Shown: piece after piece, positions 32,443 to 42,882 of the stretch
Layout of the letters: the number at the start of each line of letters is the position of its first letter
How positions within the stretch are numbered: position 1 is the stretch's first letter
Assembly: GCF_002005225.1 (NCBI RefSeq)
Contig: NZ_CP019724.1
Location: 5,535,501 to 5,599,500, forward strand
Source of the DNA: Streptomyces pactum
GTDB lineage: Bacteria; Actinomycetota; Actinomycetes; Streptomycetales; Streptomycetaceae
Reading direction: 5' to 3'
DNA length: 64,000 nt
Program-made: the position numbers and the translations under genes
Notes under the pieces: generated by a model
Seen by the model: the letters and a program-made list of their open reading frames with translations, nothing else
What the model was told of the DNA's origin: nothing
Databases searched by the model: none

Positions 32443-32529
32443 ATGAGCAAGTTGGCGGCACTGAGTGCCGCCAATAGGCCCGATGGTCGACCCCGAGTGC
32501 ACTCTCCTGAGCCAAGTGGGGGATGGTAG
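32443..32529 (+). CDS. Possible 28-residue leader peptide upstream of citrate synthase
   Basis: An ATG at 32443 preceded by a purine-rich GGGAGGGAGAGGGGGCAGG tract opens a 28-codon frame ending in TAG at 32527-32529, 51 bp before the citrate synthase start. Its 5' part overlaps a perfect hairpin (32452-32474). It could be a regulatory leader peptide; the protein sequence has no family I know. Confidence 0.35.
   Translation: MSKLAALSAANRPDGRPRVHSPEPSGGW
32452..32474 (+). promoter_or_regulatory. Perfect hairpin in the citrate synthase leader
   Basis: TTGGCGGCAC (32452-32461) and GTGCCGCCAA (32465-32474) form a 10-bp stem with a TGA loop, about 105 nt upstream of the citrate synthase start and inside the leader frame. 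It could be an operator or part of an attenuator. Confidence 0.45.
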
Positions 32530-32579
32530 AGACAGTCAGGGCACCTCGAAGATGAGGCACTACGTCGGTGAGGGAAGAC

Positions 32580-33869
32580 GTGAGCGACAACTCTGTAGTA
32601 CTGCGGTACGGCGACGGCGAGTACACCTACCCGGTGATCGACAGCACCGTCGGCGACAAGGGCTTCGACATCGGGAAGCTCCGCGCCCAGACCGGTCTGG
32701 TGACGCTGGACAGCGGTTACGGCAACACCGCCGCCTACAAATCCGCCATTACGTATCTGGACGGCGAGGCGGGCATCCTCCGGTACCGCGGCTACCCGAT
32801 CGAGCAGTTGGCCGAGCGCTCCTCCTTCGTGGAGGTCGCCTACCTGCTGATCAACGGCGAGCTGCCGACGGTCGACGAGCTCACCGCGTTCAAGAACGAG
32901 ATCACGCAGCACACCCTGCTGCACGAGGACGTCAAGAACTTCTACAAGGGCTTCCCGCGCGACGCCCACCCGATGGCCATGCTGTCGTCGGTCGTCTCGG
33001 CGCTGTCGACGTTCTACCAGGACAGCCACAACCCGTTCGACGAGCGCCAGCGCAACCTCTCCACGATCCGGCTGCTCGCGAAGCTTCCGACGATCGCGGC
33101 CTACGCGTACAAGAAGTCGATCGGCCACCCGTTCGTCTACCCGCGCAACGACCTCGGCTACGTCGAGAACTTCCTGCGCATGACGTTCTCGGTCCCGGCG
33201 CAGGAGTACGACCTCGACCCGACGGTCGTCGCCGCCCTGGACAAGCTGCTGATCCTGCACGCGGACCACGAGCAGAACTGCTCGACCTCCACGGTCCGCC
33301 TGGTCGGCTCCTCGCAGGCGAACATGTTCGCCTCGATCTCCGCCGGCATCAACGCGCTGTGGGGCCCGCTGCACGGCGGCGCCAACCAGTCGGTGCTGGA
33401 GATGCTGGAGGGCATCCGCGACTCCGGCGGTGACGTCGACTCCTTCATCCGCAAGGTGAAGAACAAGGAGGACGGCGTCCGCCTGATGGGCTTCGGCCAC
33501 CGGGTCTACAAGAACTTCGACCCGCGCGCCAAGATCATCAAGGCCGCCGCGCACGATGTGCTCTCCGCCCTCGGCAAGTCCGACGAGCTGCTGGACATCG
33601 CCCTGAAGCTGGAGGAGCACGCGCTCTCCGACGACTACTTCGTCTCGCGCAGCCTCTACCCGAACGTGGACTTCTACACCGGCCTGATCTACCGGGCCAT
33701 GGGCTTCCCGACCGAGATGTTCACGGTCCTGTTCGCCCTCGGCCGGCTGCCGGGCTGGATCGCCCAGTGGCACGAGATGATCAAGGAGCCGGGCTCCCGC
33801 ATCGGCCGCCCGCGCCAGATCTACACGGGCGTCGTCGAGCGCGACTTCGTGCCCGTAGAGGAGCGCTGA
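32580..33869 (+). CDS. gltA: Citrate synthase (type II)
   Basis: The 429-residue protein catalyses oxaloacetate + acetyl-CoA to citrate in the TCA cycle. Conserved parts include KLRAQTGLVTLDSGYGNT, AILHADHEQNCSTSTVRLVGS with the first catalytic His, GPLHGGANQSVLEML, MGFGHRVYKNFDPRA with the second His and YPNVDFYTGLIYRAMG with the catalytic Asp. GTG at 32580 has AGGGA 7 nt upstream and gives the usual VSDNSVVLRYGDGEY start of Streptomyces citrate synthase; an upstream in-frame ATG at 32568 is less likely. A typical hairpin terminator follows. Confidence 0.95.
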   Translation: MSDNSVVLRYGDGEYTYPVIDSTVGDKGFDIGKLRAQTGLVTLDSGYGNTAAYKSAITYLDGEAGILRYRGYPIEQLAERSSFVEVAYLLINGELPTVDELTAFKNEITQHTLLHEDVKNFYKGFPRDAHPMAMLSSVVSALSTFYQDSHNPFDERQRNLSTIRLLAKLPTIAAYAYKKSIGHPFVYPRNDLGYVENFLRMTFSVPAQEYDLDPTVVAALDKLLILHADHEQNCSTSTVRLVGSSQANMFASISAGINALWGPLHGGANQSVLEMLEGIRDSGGDVDSFIRKVKNKEDGVRLMGFGHRVYKNFDPRAKIIKAAAHDVLSALGKSDELLDIALKLEEHALSDDYFVSRSLYPNVDFYTGLIYRAMGFPTEMFTVLFALGRLPGWIAQWHEMIKEPGSRIGRPRQIYTGVVERDFVPVEER

Positions 33870-33900
33870 GCCGCCAGGCACCCCCGCAGCGCGCCAGAGG

Positions 33901-33934
33901 AGTCCCGTGCCGCCCCGAGTGGTACGGGACTTTT
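33901..33934 (+). terminator. Rho-independent-like terminator after citrate synthase
   Basis: AGTCCCGT (33901-33908) pairs with ACGGGACT (33924-33931) and is followed by TTT, 31 nt past the stop codon. Confidence 0.75.
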
Positions 33935-33984
33935 CCGTGCCCGGAGGCGGGCGCGGGCCGCGGGCGAGGGCGCCGCGGACAGCA

Positions 33985-34036
33985 GAAGGCGCCCTGGCGC
34001 CGGTCCCCCCACGGGCCGACGAACCAGGGCGCCTTC
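33985..34036. terminator. Second perfect inverted repeat downstream of citrate synthase
   Basis: GAAGGCGCCCTGG (33985-33997) and CCAGGGCGCCTTC (34024-34036) are exact 13-bp arms around a 26-nt loop. Probably a backup or bidirectional terminator. Confidence 0.6.
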
Positions 34037-34528
34037 CCATGTCCCGGTACGGATTCCCCCCACGGGATCCGGCCGGGCGTCTGTGAGGACAGCGCCTGAA
34101 TCGCTGTACTGGGCACAACGGGGAGCACCCGCCGTGCCTGTCATGCCTGTCACGCCTGTTGTGCGTGTCCCGCCTGTCGTGCGGTCTGCCGGGACAGCGC
34201 ACGCCCGGGAGGGCCGCTCAAAGCTTCCCGGTGTACGTGTCCCGGCAACGCAGCTCTGGGAAAGTCCCCCAAGACATCCCCAGATGCCAGGTGGCGCCCC
34301 CCAAGACGCTGCCTGACATCGCCAACTTAGACCTTCGAACCCCTTCGATGGTTACGTTCGCATCACTGTGATCTGCGTCTCTTGCATATGTCCCTTAGGT
34401 GCGCAAGGGCCCCGATACGTCGAACGGGACCCAAGCGTAAGGAAGATGCGCGAGCCTTGTGAAGAGCTTATGTGAGGTGAGTGCTGGACTCCAGAGGCAC
34501 CGCCCCCCGACCTGCGTGAAACGCGGGC
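34037..34528. other. Gene-free stretch between citrate synthase and copA
   Basis: I see no credible gene. It contains short CCTGTC-type direct repeats (about 34136-34183) and a comparatively AT-rich block at 34318-34390 holding the palindrome ATCACTGTGAT (34362-34372). It looks like an orphan regulatory region rather than coding DNA. Confidence 0.5.
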
Positions 34529-36805
34529 TCAGCGAAAGGCCCGCAGCCTGAGGCTGTTGGTGACCACGAACACCGAGGAGAAGGCCATCGCCGCCCCCGC
34601 GATCATCGGGTTCAGCATCCCCGCGGCGGCCAGCGGCAGCGCGGCCACGTTGTAGCCGAAGGCCCACACGAGATTGCCCTTGATCGTGGAGAGGGTGCGC
34701 CGGGACAGCCGGATCGCGTCCGCGGCCACCCGCAGGTCCCCGCGCACCAGCGTCAGGTCGCCCGCCTCGATCGCCGCGTCGGTGCCCGTGCCCATCGCCA
34801 GACCCAGATCGGCGGTGGCGAGCGCGGCGGCGTCGTTGACGCCGTCCCCGACCATGGCGACCGCACGGCCGCCGGCCCGCAGCCGCTCCACCACGGCGAC
34901 CTTGTCCTCGGGCAGCACCTCGGCGATCACCTCGTCGATGCCGACGGTCTTCGCGACCGACTCGGCCACGCGCCGGTTGTCGCCGGTCAGCAGCACGGGG
35001 GTGAGGCCCAGCCGGCGCAGCTCGGCCACCGCCTCGGCGCTGGTCTCCTTGACCGTGTCGGCCACGGTGACGACCCCGCGCGCCGTCCCGTCCCACCCGA
35101 CCACGACGGCGGTACGGCCGCCCCTCCCGGCCTCGTCCGCGGCGCGGGACACCTCGGGCGGCAGGGCGTCGTAGAGGCGCCCCACGGCCACCTCGCGGCC
35201 CTCCACGCGCCCGCGTACGCCACGCCCGGGAACGTTGGTGAATCCCTCGACGCCGGGCAGCGTGCCGACCCGTTCCCCGGCACCGGCCGCGATCGCGCGG
35301 GCCACGGGGTGCTCGGAGGCGTGCTCGACGGCGCCCGCGAGCCGCAGCAGTTCCTCCGCGTCGGTGCCCTCGGCGGCGTACACCTCGTGCAGGGTCATGC
35401 GGCCGGTGGTGACGGTGCCGGTCTTGTCCAGCACGACCGTGTCCACGCGCCGCGTGGACTCCAGGACCTCGGGGCCCTTGATGAGGATGCCGAGCTGGGC
35501 GCCGCGGCCCGTGCCGACCATCAGCGCGGTCGGCGTGGCCAGGCCCAGCGCGCACGGGCAGGCGATGATCAGTACGGCGACGGCGGCGGTGAACGCGGCG
35601 ACGGTGTCACCGGTGGCGCCCAGCCACCCGCCGAAGGTCGCGACCGCGATCAGCAGCACGACGGGCACGAAGACGCCGGAGATCCGGTCGGCGAGGCGCT
35701 GCACCTCGGCCTTGCCGCTCTGCGCGTCCTCGACCAGTCGCGCCATCCGGGCGAGCTGCGTGTCGGCGCCGACCCGGGTGGCCTCGACGACCAGCCGGCC
35801 GCCGGCGTTGACCGTGGCGCCGGTGACGGTGTCGCCGACGCCCACGTCCACCGGCACGGACTCGCCGGTCAGCATCGAGGCGTCCACGGCCGAGGCGCCC
35901 TCGACCACCGTGCCGTCGGTGGCGACCTTCTCGCCGGGCCGTACGACGAACCGGTCGCCGACCGTCAGCCCGGCCACCGGTATCCGCACCTCCCGGCCGT
36001 CCCGCACCACCGCGACGTCCCTGGCGCCCAGTTCCATCAGCGCCCGCAGCGCGGCGCCGGCGCGGCGCTTGGAGCGGGCCTCCAGCCAGCGGCCGAGCAG
36101 GAGGAAGGCGGTGACTCCGGCGGCGGCCTCCAGGTAGATCGCCGAGGCCCCGTCCGTACGGGAGACGGTGAGGTCGAAGCCGTGCCGCATGCCCGGCATG
36201 CCCGCGTCCCCGAAGAACAGCGCCCACAGCGACCAGCCGAACGCCGCGAGGGTGCCGAGCGAGACCAGCGTGTCCATGGTGGCCGCGCCGTGCCTGAGGT
36301 TCGTCCAGGCGGCGCGGTGGAAGGGGAGGCCGCCCCAGACGACGACGGGTGCGGCCAGGGTCAGCGAGAGCCACTGCCAGTTGTCGAACTGGAGCGCCGG
36401 GACCATCGCGAGCAGCACGACGGGGGCGGCGAGGAGGACGGAGACGACGAGGCGTTGACGCAGAGCCGTCAGCTCGGGGTCGGCGTCCTCCGCCCGGGGT
36501 TCCTCCGTGCCGGCGGCCGGCTCCGGCGGCGGCGCGGGCTCCTCGGCGGTGTACCCGGTCCTGACGACGGTGGCGATCAGATCGGCGACCCCGGTGGTCA
36601 CCGGATGGGTGATCCGGGCCTTCTCCGTCGCGTAGTTCACCGTGGCGGTGACGCCGTCCATGCGGTTGAGCTTCTTCTCCACGCGGGCCGCGCAGGAGGC
36701 GCAGGTCATGCCGCCGATGAGCAGCTCGACCTCGGCGGTCTCGGGCGCGGTGTCGGAGGGGGTGGTGCTCGACGCGGTGGGCTTGGACGCGGTGGTGCTG
36801 GTCAT
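34529..36805 (-). CDS. copA: Copper-exporting P1B-type ATPase CopA
   Basis: The 758-residue protein has an N-terminal heavy-metal-associated domain ([12 protein letters not shown], Cys35 and Cys38), eight predicted membrane helices, the actuator TGES motif (about 314-317), the transmembrane CPC metal-binding motif (about 416-418), the phosphorylation motif DKTGT (about 460-464) and [13 protein letters not shown] plus the HMA domain indicate Cu(I) export. It is downstream of the chaperone gene copZ on the same strand (95-bp gap), behind a CsoR-like operator, so copper-induced expression is expected. Confidence 0.95.
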   Translation of the reverse strand: MTSTTASKPTASSTTPSDTAPETAEVELLIGGMTCASCAARVEKKLNRMDGVTATVNYATEKARITHPVTTGVADLIATVVRTGYTAEEPAPPPEPAAGTEEPRAEDADPELTALRQRLVVSVLLAAPVVLLAMVPALQFDNWQWLSLTLAAPVVVWGGLPFHRAAWTNLRHGAATMDTLVSLGTLAAFGWSLWALFFGDAGMPGMRHGFDLTVSRTDGASAIYLEAAAGVTAFLLLGRWLEARSKRRAGAALRALMELGARDVAVVRDGREVRIPVAGLTVGDRFVVRPGEKVATDGTVVEGASAVDASMLTGESVPVDVGVGDTVTGATVNAGGRLVVEATRVGADTQLARMARLVEDAQSGKAEVQRLADRISGVFVPVVLLIAVATFGGWLGATGDTVAAFTAAVAVLIIACPCALGLATPTALMVGTGRGAQLGILIKGPEVLESTRRVDTVVLDKTGTVTTGRMTLHEVYAAEGTDAEELLRLAGAVEHASEHPVARAIAAGAGERVGTLPGVEGFTNVPGRGVRGRVEGREVAVGRLYDALPPEVSRAADEAGRGGRTAVVVGWDGTARGVVTVADTVKETSAEAVAELRRLGLTPVLLTGDNRRVAESVAKTVGIDEVIAEVLPEDKVAVVERLRAGGRAVAMVGDGVNDAAALATADLGLAMGTGTDAAIEAGDLTLVRGDLRVAADAIRLSRRTLSTIKGNLVWAFGYNVAALPLAAAGMLNPMIAGAAMAFSSVFVVTNSLRLRAFR

Positions 36806-36900
36806 GGTCCGGACTCCAGGAGGCCGACCGGACCGCGCGCGGCCCGGTCGGAGGGGCAGTGGGTGCTGCGTGGGCGCTGTGGCCGCTGGGCCGCGGTGGC

Positions 36901-37140
36901 TCAGGCCCGGCCGACCAGCTCGTAGCCCGCCTCGTCCACGGCGGCGCGTACGGCCTCGTCGTCCAGGGGCGCCTCGGAGACGACGGTGACCTCGCCGCTC
37001 GAGGCGACGGCCCGCACCGAGCCGACGCCCGCGATCTCGGAGATCTCGCCGGAGACGGCGCCCTCACAGTGTCCACAGCTCATTCCGCTCACCTTGTAGA
37101 CGGTGGTGACGGAGCCCTGGGTATCGGTCTGGGCGGTCAT
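36901..37140 (-). CDS. copZ: Copper chaperone CopZ (HMA domain)
   Basis: A 79-residue single heavy-metal-associated domain with the MSCGHC metal motif ([18 protein letters not shown]) and the alternating beta-alpha-beta pattern of CopZ/Atx1 proteins, which deliver Cu(I) to CopA in the cytoplasm. ATG at 37140 is chosen because GAGGAG precedes it by 7 nt; a longer frame to 37197 lacks support. First gene of the copZ-copA operon. Confidence 0.93.
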   Translation of the reverse strand: MTAQTDTQGSVTTVYKVSGMSCGHCEGAVSGEISEIAGVGSVRAVASSGEVTVVSEAPLDDEAVRAAVDEAGYELVGRA

Positions 37141-37210
37141 GTCGTTACTCCTCGTCGGGGCGTTCATGGCGGGTACCCGTGATCCTGCGTGGACCACTCA
37201 CCCCCCACTG

Positions 37211-37225
37211 TACCCCTAGGGGGTA
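37211..37225 (-). promoter_or_regulatory. CsoR-type copper operator
   Basis: TACCCCTAGGGGGTA is the G-tract palindrome characteristic of CsoR repressor sites. It lies 71 bp upstream of the copZ start and so should make the copZ-copA operon copper-inducible. csoR itself is not in this window. Confidence 0.85.
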
Positions 37226-37307
37226 TGAGTCCCGCATAGCCTGCCGTGAGAAGTGTGACGGGAAGCGGGAGCGCCGGTACGGACCGGGGCGGAAGTGGGG
37301 GTGACGG

Positions 37308-38345
37308 ATGCGCGCGGTCGTGTTCGAGCGGTTCGGGGAGCCCGCCGAGGTACGGGAGGTGGCCGACCCGGAGCCCGCGCCGCACGGGGTCGTGGTCCGC
37401 GTCGAGGCCACCGGGCTGTGCCGCAGTGACTGGCACGGCTGGCAGGGCCACGACCCGGACATCACGCTGCCGCACGTACCGGGGCACGAACTGGCCGGAG
37501 TCGTCGAGGCGGCCGGCGACCGGGTGGCCGGGTGGCGGCCCGGCGACCGGGTGACCGTGCCCTTCGTCTGCGCCTGCGGGAGCTGCGGGGCGTGTGCGGC
37601 GGGCGACCAGCAGGTGTGCGAGCGGCAGACCCAGCCCGGCTTCACCCACTGGGGTTCCTTCGCCCGGTACGTCGCGCTCGACCACGCCGACGTCAACCTC
37701 GTCGCCGTACCCGAGGACATGACGTACGCGACGGCCGCCTCGCTGGGCTGCCGTTTCGCCACGGCGTTCCGGGCCGTGGCGCAGCAGGGGCGCCTCGCGG
37801 CGGGGGAGTGGGTCGCGGTGCACGGGTGCGGCGGCGTCGGCCTGTCGGCGGTGATGATCGCGGCGGCCTCGGGCGCGCGGGTCGTCGCCGTGGACGTGTC
37901 GCCCCGGGCGCTGGAACTGGCGCGCGCGTTCGGCGCGGCGGAGTGCGTGGACGCGACCCGGACGCCGGACACGGCCGCGGCGGTCCGCGACCTCACCGGC
38001 GGCGGCGCCCACCTCTCCCTCGACGCCCTCGGCTCGCCCGTCACCTGCGCCGCGTCCGTGAACGGCCTGCGCCGCCGCGGCCGGCACGTCCAGGTGGGCC
38101 TGCTGCCCTCGTCGGACGGCACCACGCCGGTGCCGATGGCCCGCGCCGTCGCCCTGGAGCTGGAACTCCTCGGCAGCCACGGGATGGCCGCGCACACCTA
38201 CGCGCCGATGCTGGAGCTGGTCCGCACCGGGGCGCTCCGTCCCGACCTGCTGGTGACGTCCACGATCGGGCTGGACGCGGTCCCGGCCGCCCTGGCCGCC
38301 ATGGGGACGGCGCCGGGCGCGGGGGTGACGGTCATCGAGCCGTGA
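37308..38345 (+). CDS. Zinc-dependent alcohol dehydrogenase
   Basis: A 345-residue medium-chain dehydrogenase. Catalytic zinc ligands are Cys38 ([12 protein letters not shown]), His60-Glu61 (PGHELAGVV) and the later Cys of [10 protein letters not shown]; the structural zinc is held by C90, C93, C96 and C104 ([17 protein letters not shown]). The Rossmann motif [15 protein letters not shown] binds NAD(P). Substrate unknown. ATG at 37308 gives the expected [10 protein letters not shown] start. It is divergent from copZ and its end overlaps the convergent acetyltransferase by 14 bp. Confidence 0.92.
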   Translation: MRAVVFERFGEPAEVREVADPEPAPHGVVVRVEATGLCRSDWHGWQGHDPDITLPHVPGHELAGVVEAAGDRVAGWRPGDRVTVPFVCACGSCGACAAGDQQVCERQTQPGFTHWGSFARYVALDHADVNLVAVPEDMTYATAASLGCRFATAFRAVAQQGRLAAGEWVAVHGCGGVGLSAVMIAAASGARVVAVDVSPRALELARAFGAAECVDATRTPDTAAAVRDLTGGGAHLSLDALGSPVTCAASVNGLRRRGRHVQVGLLPSSDGTTPVPMARAVALELELLGSHGMAAHTYAPMLELVRTGALRPDLLVTSTIGLDAVPAALAAMGTAPGAGVTVIEP

Positions 38346-38994
38346 CGCCGGCCCCGGGGCGGGTGCCGGCGGTCTGCGTGTGCCCGAGGTGGATGTCGGC
38401 GGTCTGCGCGTGCCCGCGGTGGGTGCCGGCGGTCTGCGGGTGCCCGCGGTGGGCGGCCCACTCGTGGTCGAGGACGGCCATCAGCACCTCGTCCACCCAC
38501 GCCCCGTCGCGCCACTCCACCGCACGCCGGACGCCCTCCACCACGAACCCGGCCTTCTCGTAGACCCGCAGGGCCCGGTGGTTGTAGCCGTAGGCGTCCA
38601 ACTGGACGCGGTGCAGACCGACCTCGTCGAAGCCGTACCCCACGATCAGCCGGGTCGCCTCGGTGCCGATGCCCCGGCCGCGGCCCCGCGCGCCGATCAG
38701 CGTGCGGAAGGTGCAGGACCGGTTCTCCGGGTCCCAGTCGTGCAGCACCACCTCGCCGAGGAGTTCGCCGTCGGCGGGATCGGTGACGGCCAGGTCGAGC
38801 CGGTCGGACTGCGCGCCTCGGGAGCCGTACCAGGCACGCAGCAGCTTGGGGGTGAGCTCGCGCCCCGGCGAGCCGGTGAAGCGCCGGACCTCGGGGTCGT
38901 TGACGATCTCCCACATGCGCTCGGCGTCGGCCTCGGTGAACGGCCGCAGTACGGTTCTGTCGCCGGTCAGAACGGGTTTCACGGAGAAGTCCAT
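38332..38994 (-). CDS. GNAT-family N-acetyltransferase (RimJ-like)
   Basis: The 220-residue protein has a RimJ/RimL-like acetyltransferase domain ([80 protein letters not shown]), where RGRGIG binds acetyl-CoA. The last 35 residues are a repetitive tail ([20 protein letters not shown]) encoded by a 30-bp DNA repeat and probably not part of the fold. Substrate unknown. Confidence 0.88.
   Translation of the reverse strand: MDFSVKPVLTGDRTVLRPFTEADAERMWEIVNDPEVRRFTGSPGRELTPKLLRAWYGSRGAQSDRLDLAVTDPADGELLGEVVLHDWDPENRSCTFRTLIGARGRGRGIGTEATRLIVGYGFDEVGLHRVQLDAYGYNHRALRVYEKAGFVVEGVRRAVEWRDGAWVDEVLMAVLDHEWAAHRGHPQTAGTHRGHAQTADIHLGHTQTAGTRPGAGVTAR
38365..38458. repeat. 30-bp tandem repeat at the acetyltransferase 3' end
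   Basis: Three units of GGTGCCGGCGGTCTGCGNGT plus GCCCGAGGTG, each 30 bp, lie in the last codons of the acetyltransferase and extend its C-terminus with His/Gln/Thr-rich decapeptides. Confidence 0.8.
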
Positions 38995-39068
38995 GGACGA
39001 GAGCGTGCCCCACGTGACCGCGGGGCACGGAATGGTTTTCGTACTGAGGAGGGGGCGGCGGCCGCCCT

Positions 39069-39269
39069 TCAGTCGTGCCGCCGGTCGCGGTTGCGTGGCC
39101 GGGACGCCACCCAGGCCCGGACCGTGTCGGCGTACCAGTACGGTTTTCCGCCCTCCACGTGGTCGGGCAGGGGCAGCAGCCCGTGCTTGCGGTACGACCG
39201 CACGGTGTCCGGCTGCACCCGGATGTGGGCCGCGATGTCCTTGTAGGACCAGAGCCTTCGGTCGGTCAC
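39069..39269 (-). CDS. Small helix-turn-helix DNA-binding protein (excisionase/MerR-like)
   Basis: The 66-residue protein (TDRRLWSYKDIAAHIRVQPD, TVRSYRKHGLLPLPDHVEGG, KPYWYADTVRAWVASRPRN) is a winged helix-turn-helix of the AlpA/excisionase or MerR-like type, with the HTH at residues 9-30 and the wing around PYWYADTV. GTG at 39269 is chosen for the GGGAGG Shine-Dalgarno 7 nt upstream; the longer upstream frame is not supported. Such stand-alone proteins are common in Streptomyces chromosomes; target unknown. Confidence 0.85.
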   Translation of the reverse strand: MTDRRLWSYKDIAAHIRVQPDTVRSYRKHGLLPLPDHVEGGKPYWYADTVRAWVASRPRNRDRRHD

Positions 39270-39611
39270 AAGTCGCACCTCCCCGCGCGCACCGCGGCGG
39301 CGACCGGGGACGGCCGCCGGGGGGAGCCGGGTGCTGCGCTGGCGATCACCAAGCCTGTGCCGGGTGAACGACGTGGAGTGCGAGCGGTCAGGGGTCGTTC
39401 CCGCGTGTGACGGAAGACCCGTGTGCGCGTGACAGACGTGACAGGAAGCGCGTCTTTGTGACACGAGTGCCGCACAGACCCACGCCCGAGTCCGGGCGCG
39501 GCGCGTTGACTTCGGCGGCCGGGGGAGTCCCGGGCGGCCGGGTGTACCGCCAGCCGGAGCATGCCGTCCGCCGTACGGGCCGCCATGTCGTCCGAATGTC
39601 CGGACAAACCA

Positions 39612-39640
39612 TTGACAGGCCGCGCGCGCGGGGCTAGAAA
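39612..39640 (+). promoter_or_regulatory. HrdB-type promoter (TTGACA-17-TAGAAA)
   Basis: TTGACA (39612-39617), a 17-nt spacer and TAGAAA (39635-39640) match the vegetative Streptomyces promoter consensus well. The start would be near 39647, giving a leader of about 450 nt to mmsA or 75 nt to the small frame at 39721. Confidence 0.65.
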
Positions 39641-39649
39641 CCGGGGGAG

Positions 39650-39705
39650 ACACAACGGCGGGTACACAACGGCGGGTACGCAACGACGGGCACGCAACGA
39701 CGGGC
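39650..39705 (+). repeat. Four 14-bp tandem repeats in the leader
   Basis: ACACAACGGCGGGT twice (39650-39677), then ACGCAACGACGGGC twice (39678-39705), beginning just after the predicted transcript start. Could be a regulator-binding or translational-control element. Confidence 0.85.
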
Positions 39706-39720
39706 ACGAAGGGGAACGCG

Positions 39721-40080
39721 ATGGCGCACGACCCGATCGCCGGGTGGCCGCGGCGGTCCGCTCCCGCCACCGCCGGTTCCCCCACCAGACGCCTCCGGCG
39801 CGGGAAGGCCGCTTCGCCCTGGCAGGAGCGAAGTCCGAGCGCCGACTCCCCGCTCGCACCGGCCCCGCGCCGGAGGTTCCCGCGTCCCGTCGCCGGGCGG
39901 GCCGCCGACACTGCCCCACGTGTCTACGCGGACGCCCAAACCGCAGACACAGTGTCGGGCGCGTGTGGAGCGCCCGGCTGCTGGGATGGACTCATGGCCG
40001 TCACCGCGACCCGATCGTCGCCGGTCACGGTCCGTGAGCTGGACCAACGGCACGTCTCCATCCGTCGCCGCCATCTGTGA
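39721..40080 (+). CDS. Possible small protein upstream of mmsA
   Basis: A 119-codon frame starts with ATG 39721, preceded by AAGGGGAA and by a promoter at 39612-39640, and stops 14 bp before the mmsA start. The protein is rich in Arg, Ala and Pro with no recognisable domain, and codon bias weakens in its second half. The promoter and Shine-Dalgarno support translation, the composition argues against it. Confidence 0.3.
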   Translation: MAHDPIAGWPRRSAPATAGSPTRRLRRGKAASPWQERSPSADSPLAPAPRRRFPRPVAGRAADTAPRVYADAQTADTVSGACGAPGCWDGLMAVTATRSSPVTVRELDQRHVSIRRRHL

Positions 40081-40094
40081 AGGAGTTCTCGGTC

Positions 40095-41597
<1,503 letters not shown>

Positions 41598-41618
41598 GGC
41601 GCTGCCGCCAACACGCGC

Positions 41619-41664
41619 GGAGCCCCCGTCCCCCCACCGCACCGGGTGGGGGGGCGGGGGCTCC
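41619..41664. terminator. Strong bidirectional terminator between mmsA and the lipoprotein gene
   Basis: GGAGCCCCCGTCCCCCCACC and its near-perfect complement ending in GGGGGCTCC form a roughly 20-bp stem with a short loop, between two convergent genes (stops at 41597 and 41678). Confidence 0.9.
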
Positions 41665-41677
41665 GTCGTACGAGGGC

Positions 41678-42538
41678 TCAGCCCTGCTGCACGCCGGAGT
41701 TCTTGACTTCCTCCGTGAGGTCGCCGGTCTGCTCGGCCGGCGGGGCCACGATCTCCTTGGTGGCGCCGAACTTGTCGAAGTCCATGGTGACCTCCATGGC
41801 GCCGAACTCCTGCTTCAGGCGCACCGGCAGGTCCTTGTCGCCCACCCAGATGTCCATGGTGATCGAGCTGCCGGTGGCCGAGTTGAGCAGGCTGTCGGCG
41901 CCGCTGAAGGCCTCCTTGAACTTGCCCATGTCCTCCTGGTCGAGCACGGCCCGGTAGTGGGTCGTGGACTTGCCGTTGACGGTCTCCTTGCCGAGGTCCT
42001 CGACGTCGCTCGCGTACTTGAGGCCCTTCATGGAGTCCGCCGGGCTGCCACCGCCGCCGCCCCCGCTCATCGCGGCGGCACCCGACTCGCCGAACACGGC
42101 CGACCCGTCGATCTTCATCCACTCCTTGCCCGCGAGCGGGCCGGCGGGCTGGGGGTCGATGTCGTAGTAGTAGGCGCCGTCCACGAACAGGGTGCGCACG
42201 GTCGGAGAGTCCGTGAGCTCCTGCATCTGGGCGGCCTCGGCGTCCATCTTGACGTCGAGGGCGTAGCCGTCGCCCCAGGAGTACGTGCCGTCCATGGCGA
42301 TCGGCTCACCGGTGCCCAGGTCGGTCGTCGTCCTGACCTCGGCGGAGCCCACCTCCTCGGTCCGGTCGGTGGCCCGCGAGAGCGCCGCCATGATCGTGTC
42401 CGCTTTGCCCACGGCCTTGTCGGCCGCCTGGTCGGCGGTCTCGGCGGCGGTCTTGGCGCCCTCCGAGCCGCACGCGGTCGCCGCGACCATCGCGGCCGCC
42501 GTCAGCCCCACCCAGGCGGCGGTGTATGTCAGCTTCAT
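41678..42538 (-). CDS. LppX/LprG-like lipoprotein
   Basis: A 286-residue secreted protein with an N-terminal signal and lipobox ([18 protein letters not shown], lipidated Cys at about 23) and a mature domain resembling actinobacterial LppX/LprAFG lipid-carrier folds ([37 protein letters not shown]). It would be anchored on the outer face of the membrane; cargo unknown. ATG 42538 is chosen for GGTGGGGAC upstream and because the signal peptide begins there. Confidence 0.8.
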   Translation of the reverse strand: MKLTYTAAWVGLTAAAMVAATACGSEGAKTAAETADQAADKAVGKADTIMAALSRATDRTEEVGSAEVRTTTDLGTGEPIAMDGTYSWGDGYALDVKMDAEAAQMQELTDSPTVRTLFVDGAYYYDIDPQPAGPLAGKEWMKIDGSAVFGESGAAAMSGGGGGGSPADSMKGLKYASDVEDLGKETVNGKSTTHYRAVLDQEDMGKFKEAFSGADSLLNSATGSSITMDIWVGDKDLPVRLKQEFGAMEVTMDFDKFGATKEIVAPPAEQTGDLTEEVKNSGVQQG

Positions 42539-42882
42539 GAGTCCCCACCCGTTGCCGTGTTCCTGTGTTTCACCTGTGCCCAGGACTCTACCGGGCCCCA
42601 CCGACAGGGTCCGGATACCGGACGGCGGAAGGTTTTCTCGCCTCGTTCCCTACGGTTCCCGTACGCCTCAAGAAGCCTCTGTGGATGGGCGGCTGACGCT
42701 GTTTTCCAGCGTGAATCCGCCCTGCGGCGACGAATTCCGTAGGTAAACAGCCATTGACGCGCCGGTTTTCGTTGGGATTCCATCTGGTGTCGGGAGCGGA
42801 CGAGAACGACGTACGACCAAGCCGCCGGAGGCGATAGCGCTCCCGCCCGAACCACGTCGCACGAGTCGATCGGAACCGCTCC
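42539..42882. promoter_or_regulatory. Divergent intergenic region between lipoprotein and permease genes
   Basis: No gene is visible in this 344-bp gap. TTGACG at 42754-42759, followed after 17 nt by ATTCCA, is a weak promoter candidate for the permease. The promoter of the lipoprotein must also lie here. Confidence 0.35.

Noticed and set aside
29923..32502. An 859-codon frame antisense to the RecD2 helicase
   Set aside because: Composition is typical of an antisense shadow, no homology is visible, and the helicase motifs on the plus strand are unambiguous.
32106..34202. A 698-codon minus-strand frame antisense to citrate synthase
   Set aside because: Shadow of the strongly biased gltA gene; no domain and no plausible start signal.
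34320..34350. A tRNA-like TTCGAA motif in the gap before copA
   Set aside because: No acceptor stem or anticodon arm can be folded around it.
33870..34500. Several short open frames between citrate synthase and copA
   Set aside because: They lack ribosome sites and domains, overlap hairpins and repeats, and have poor codon bias.
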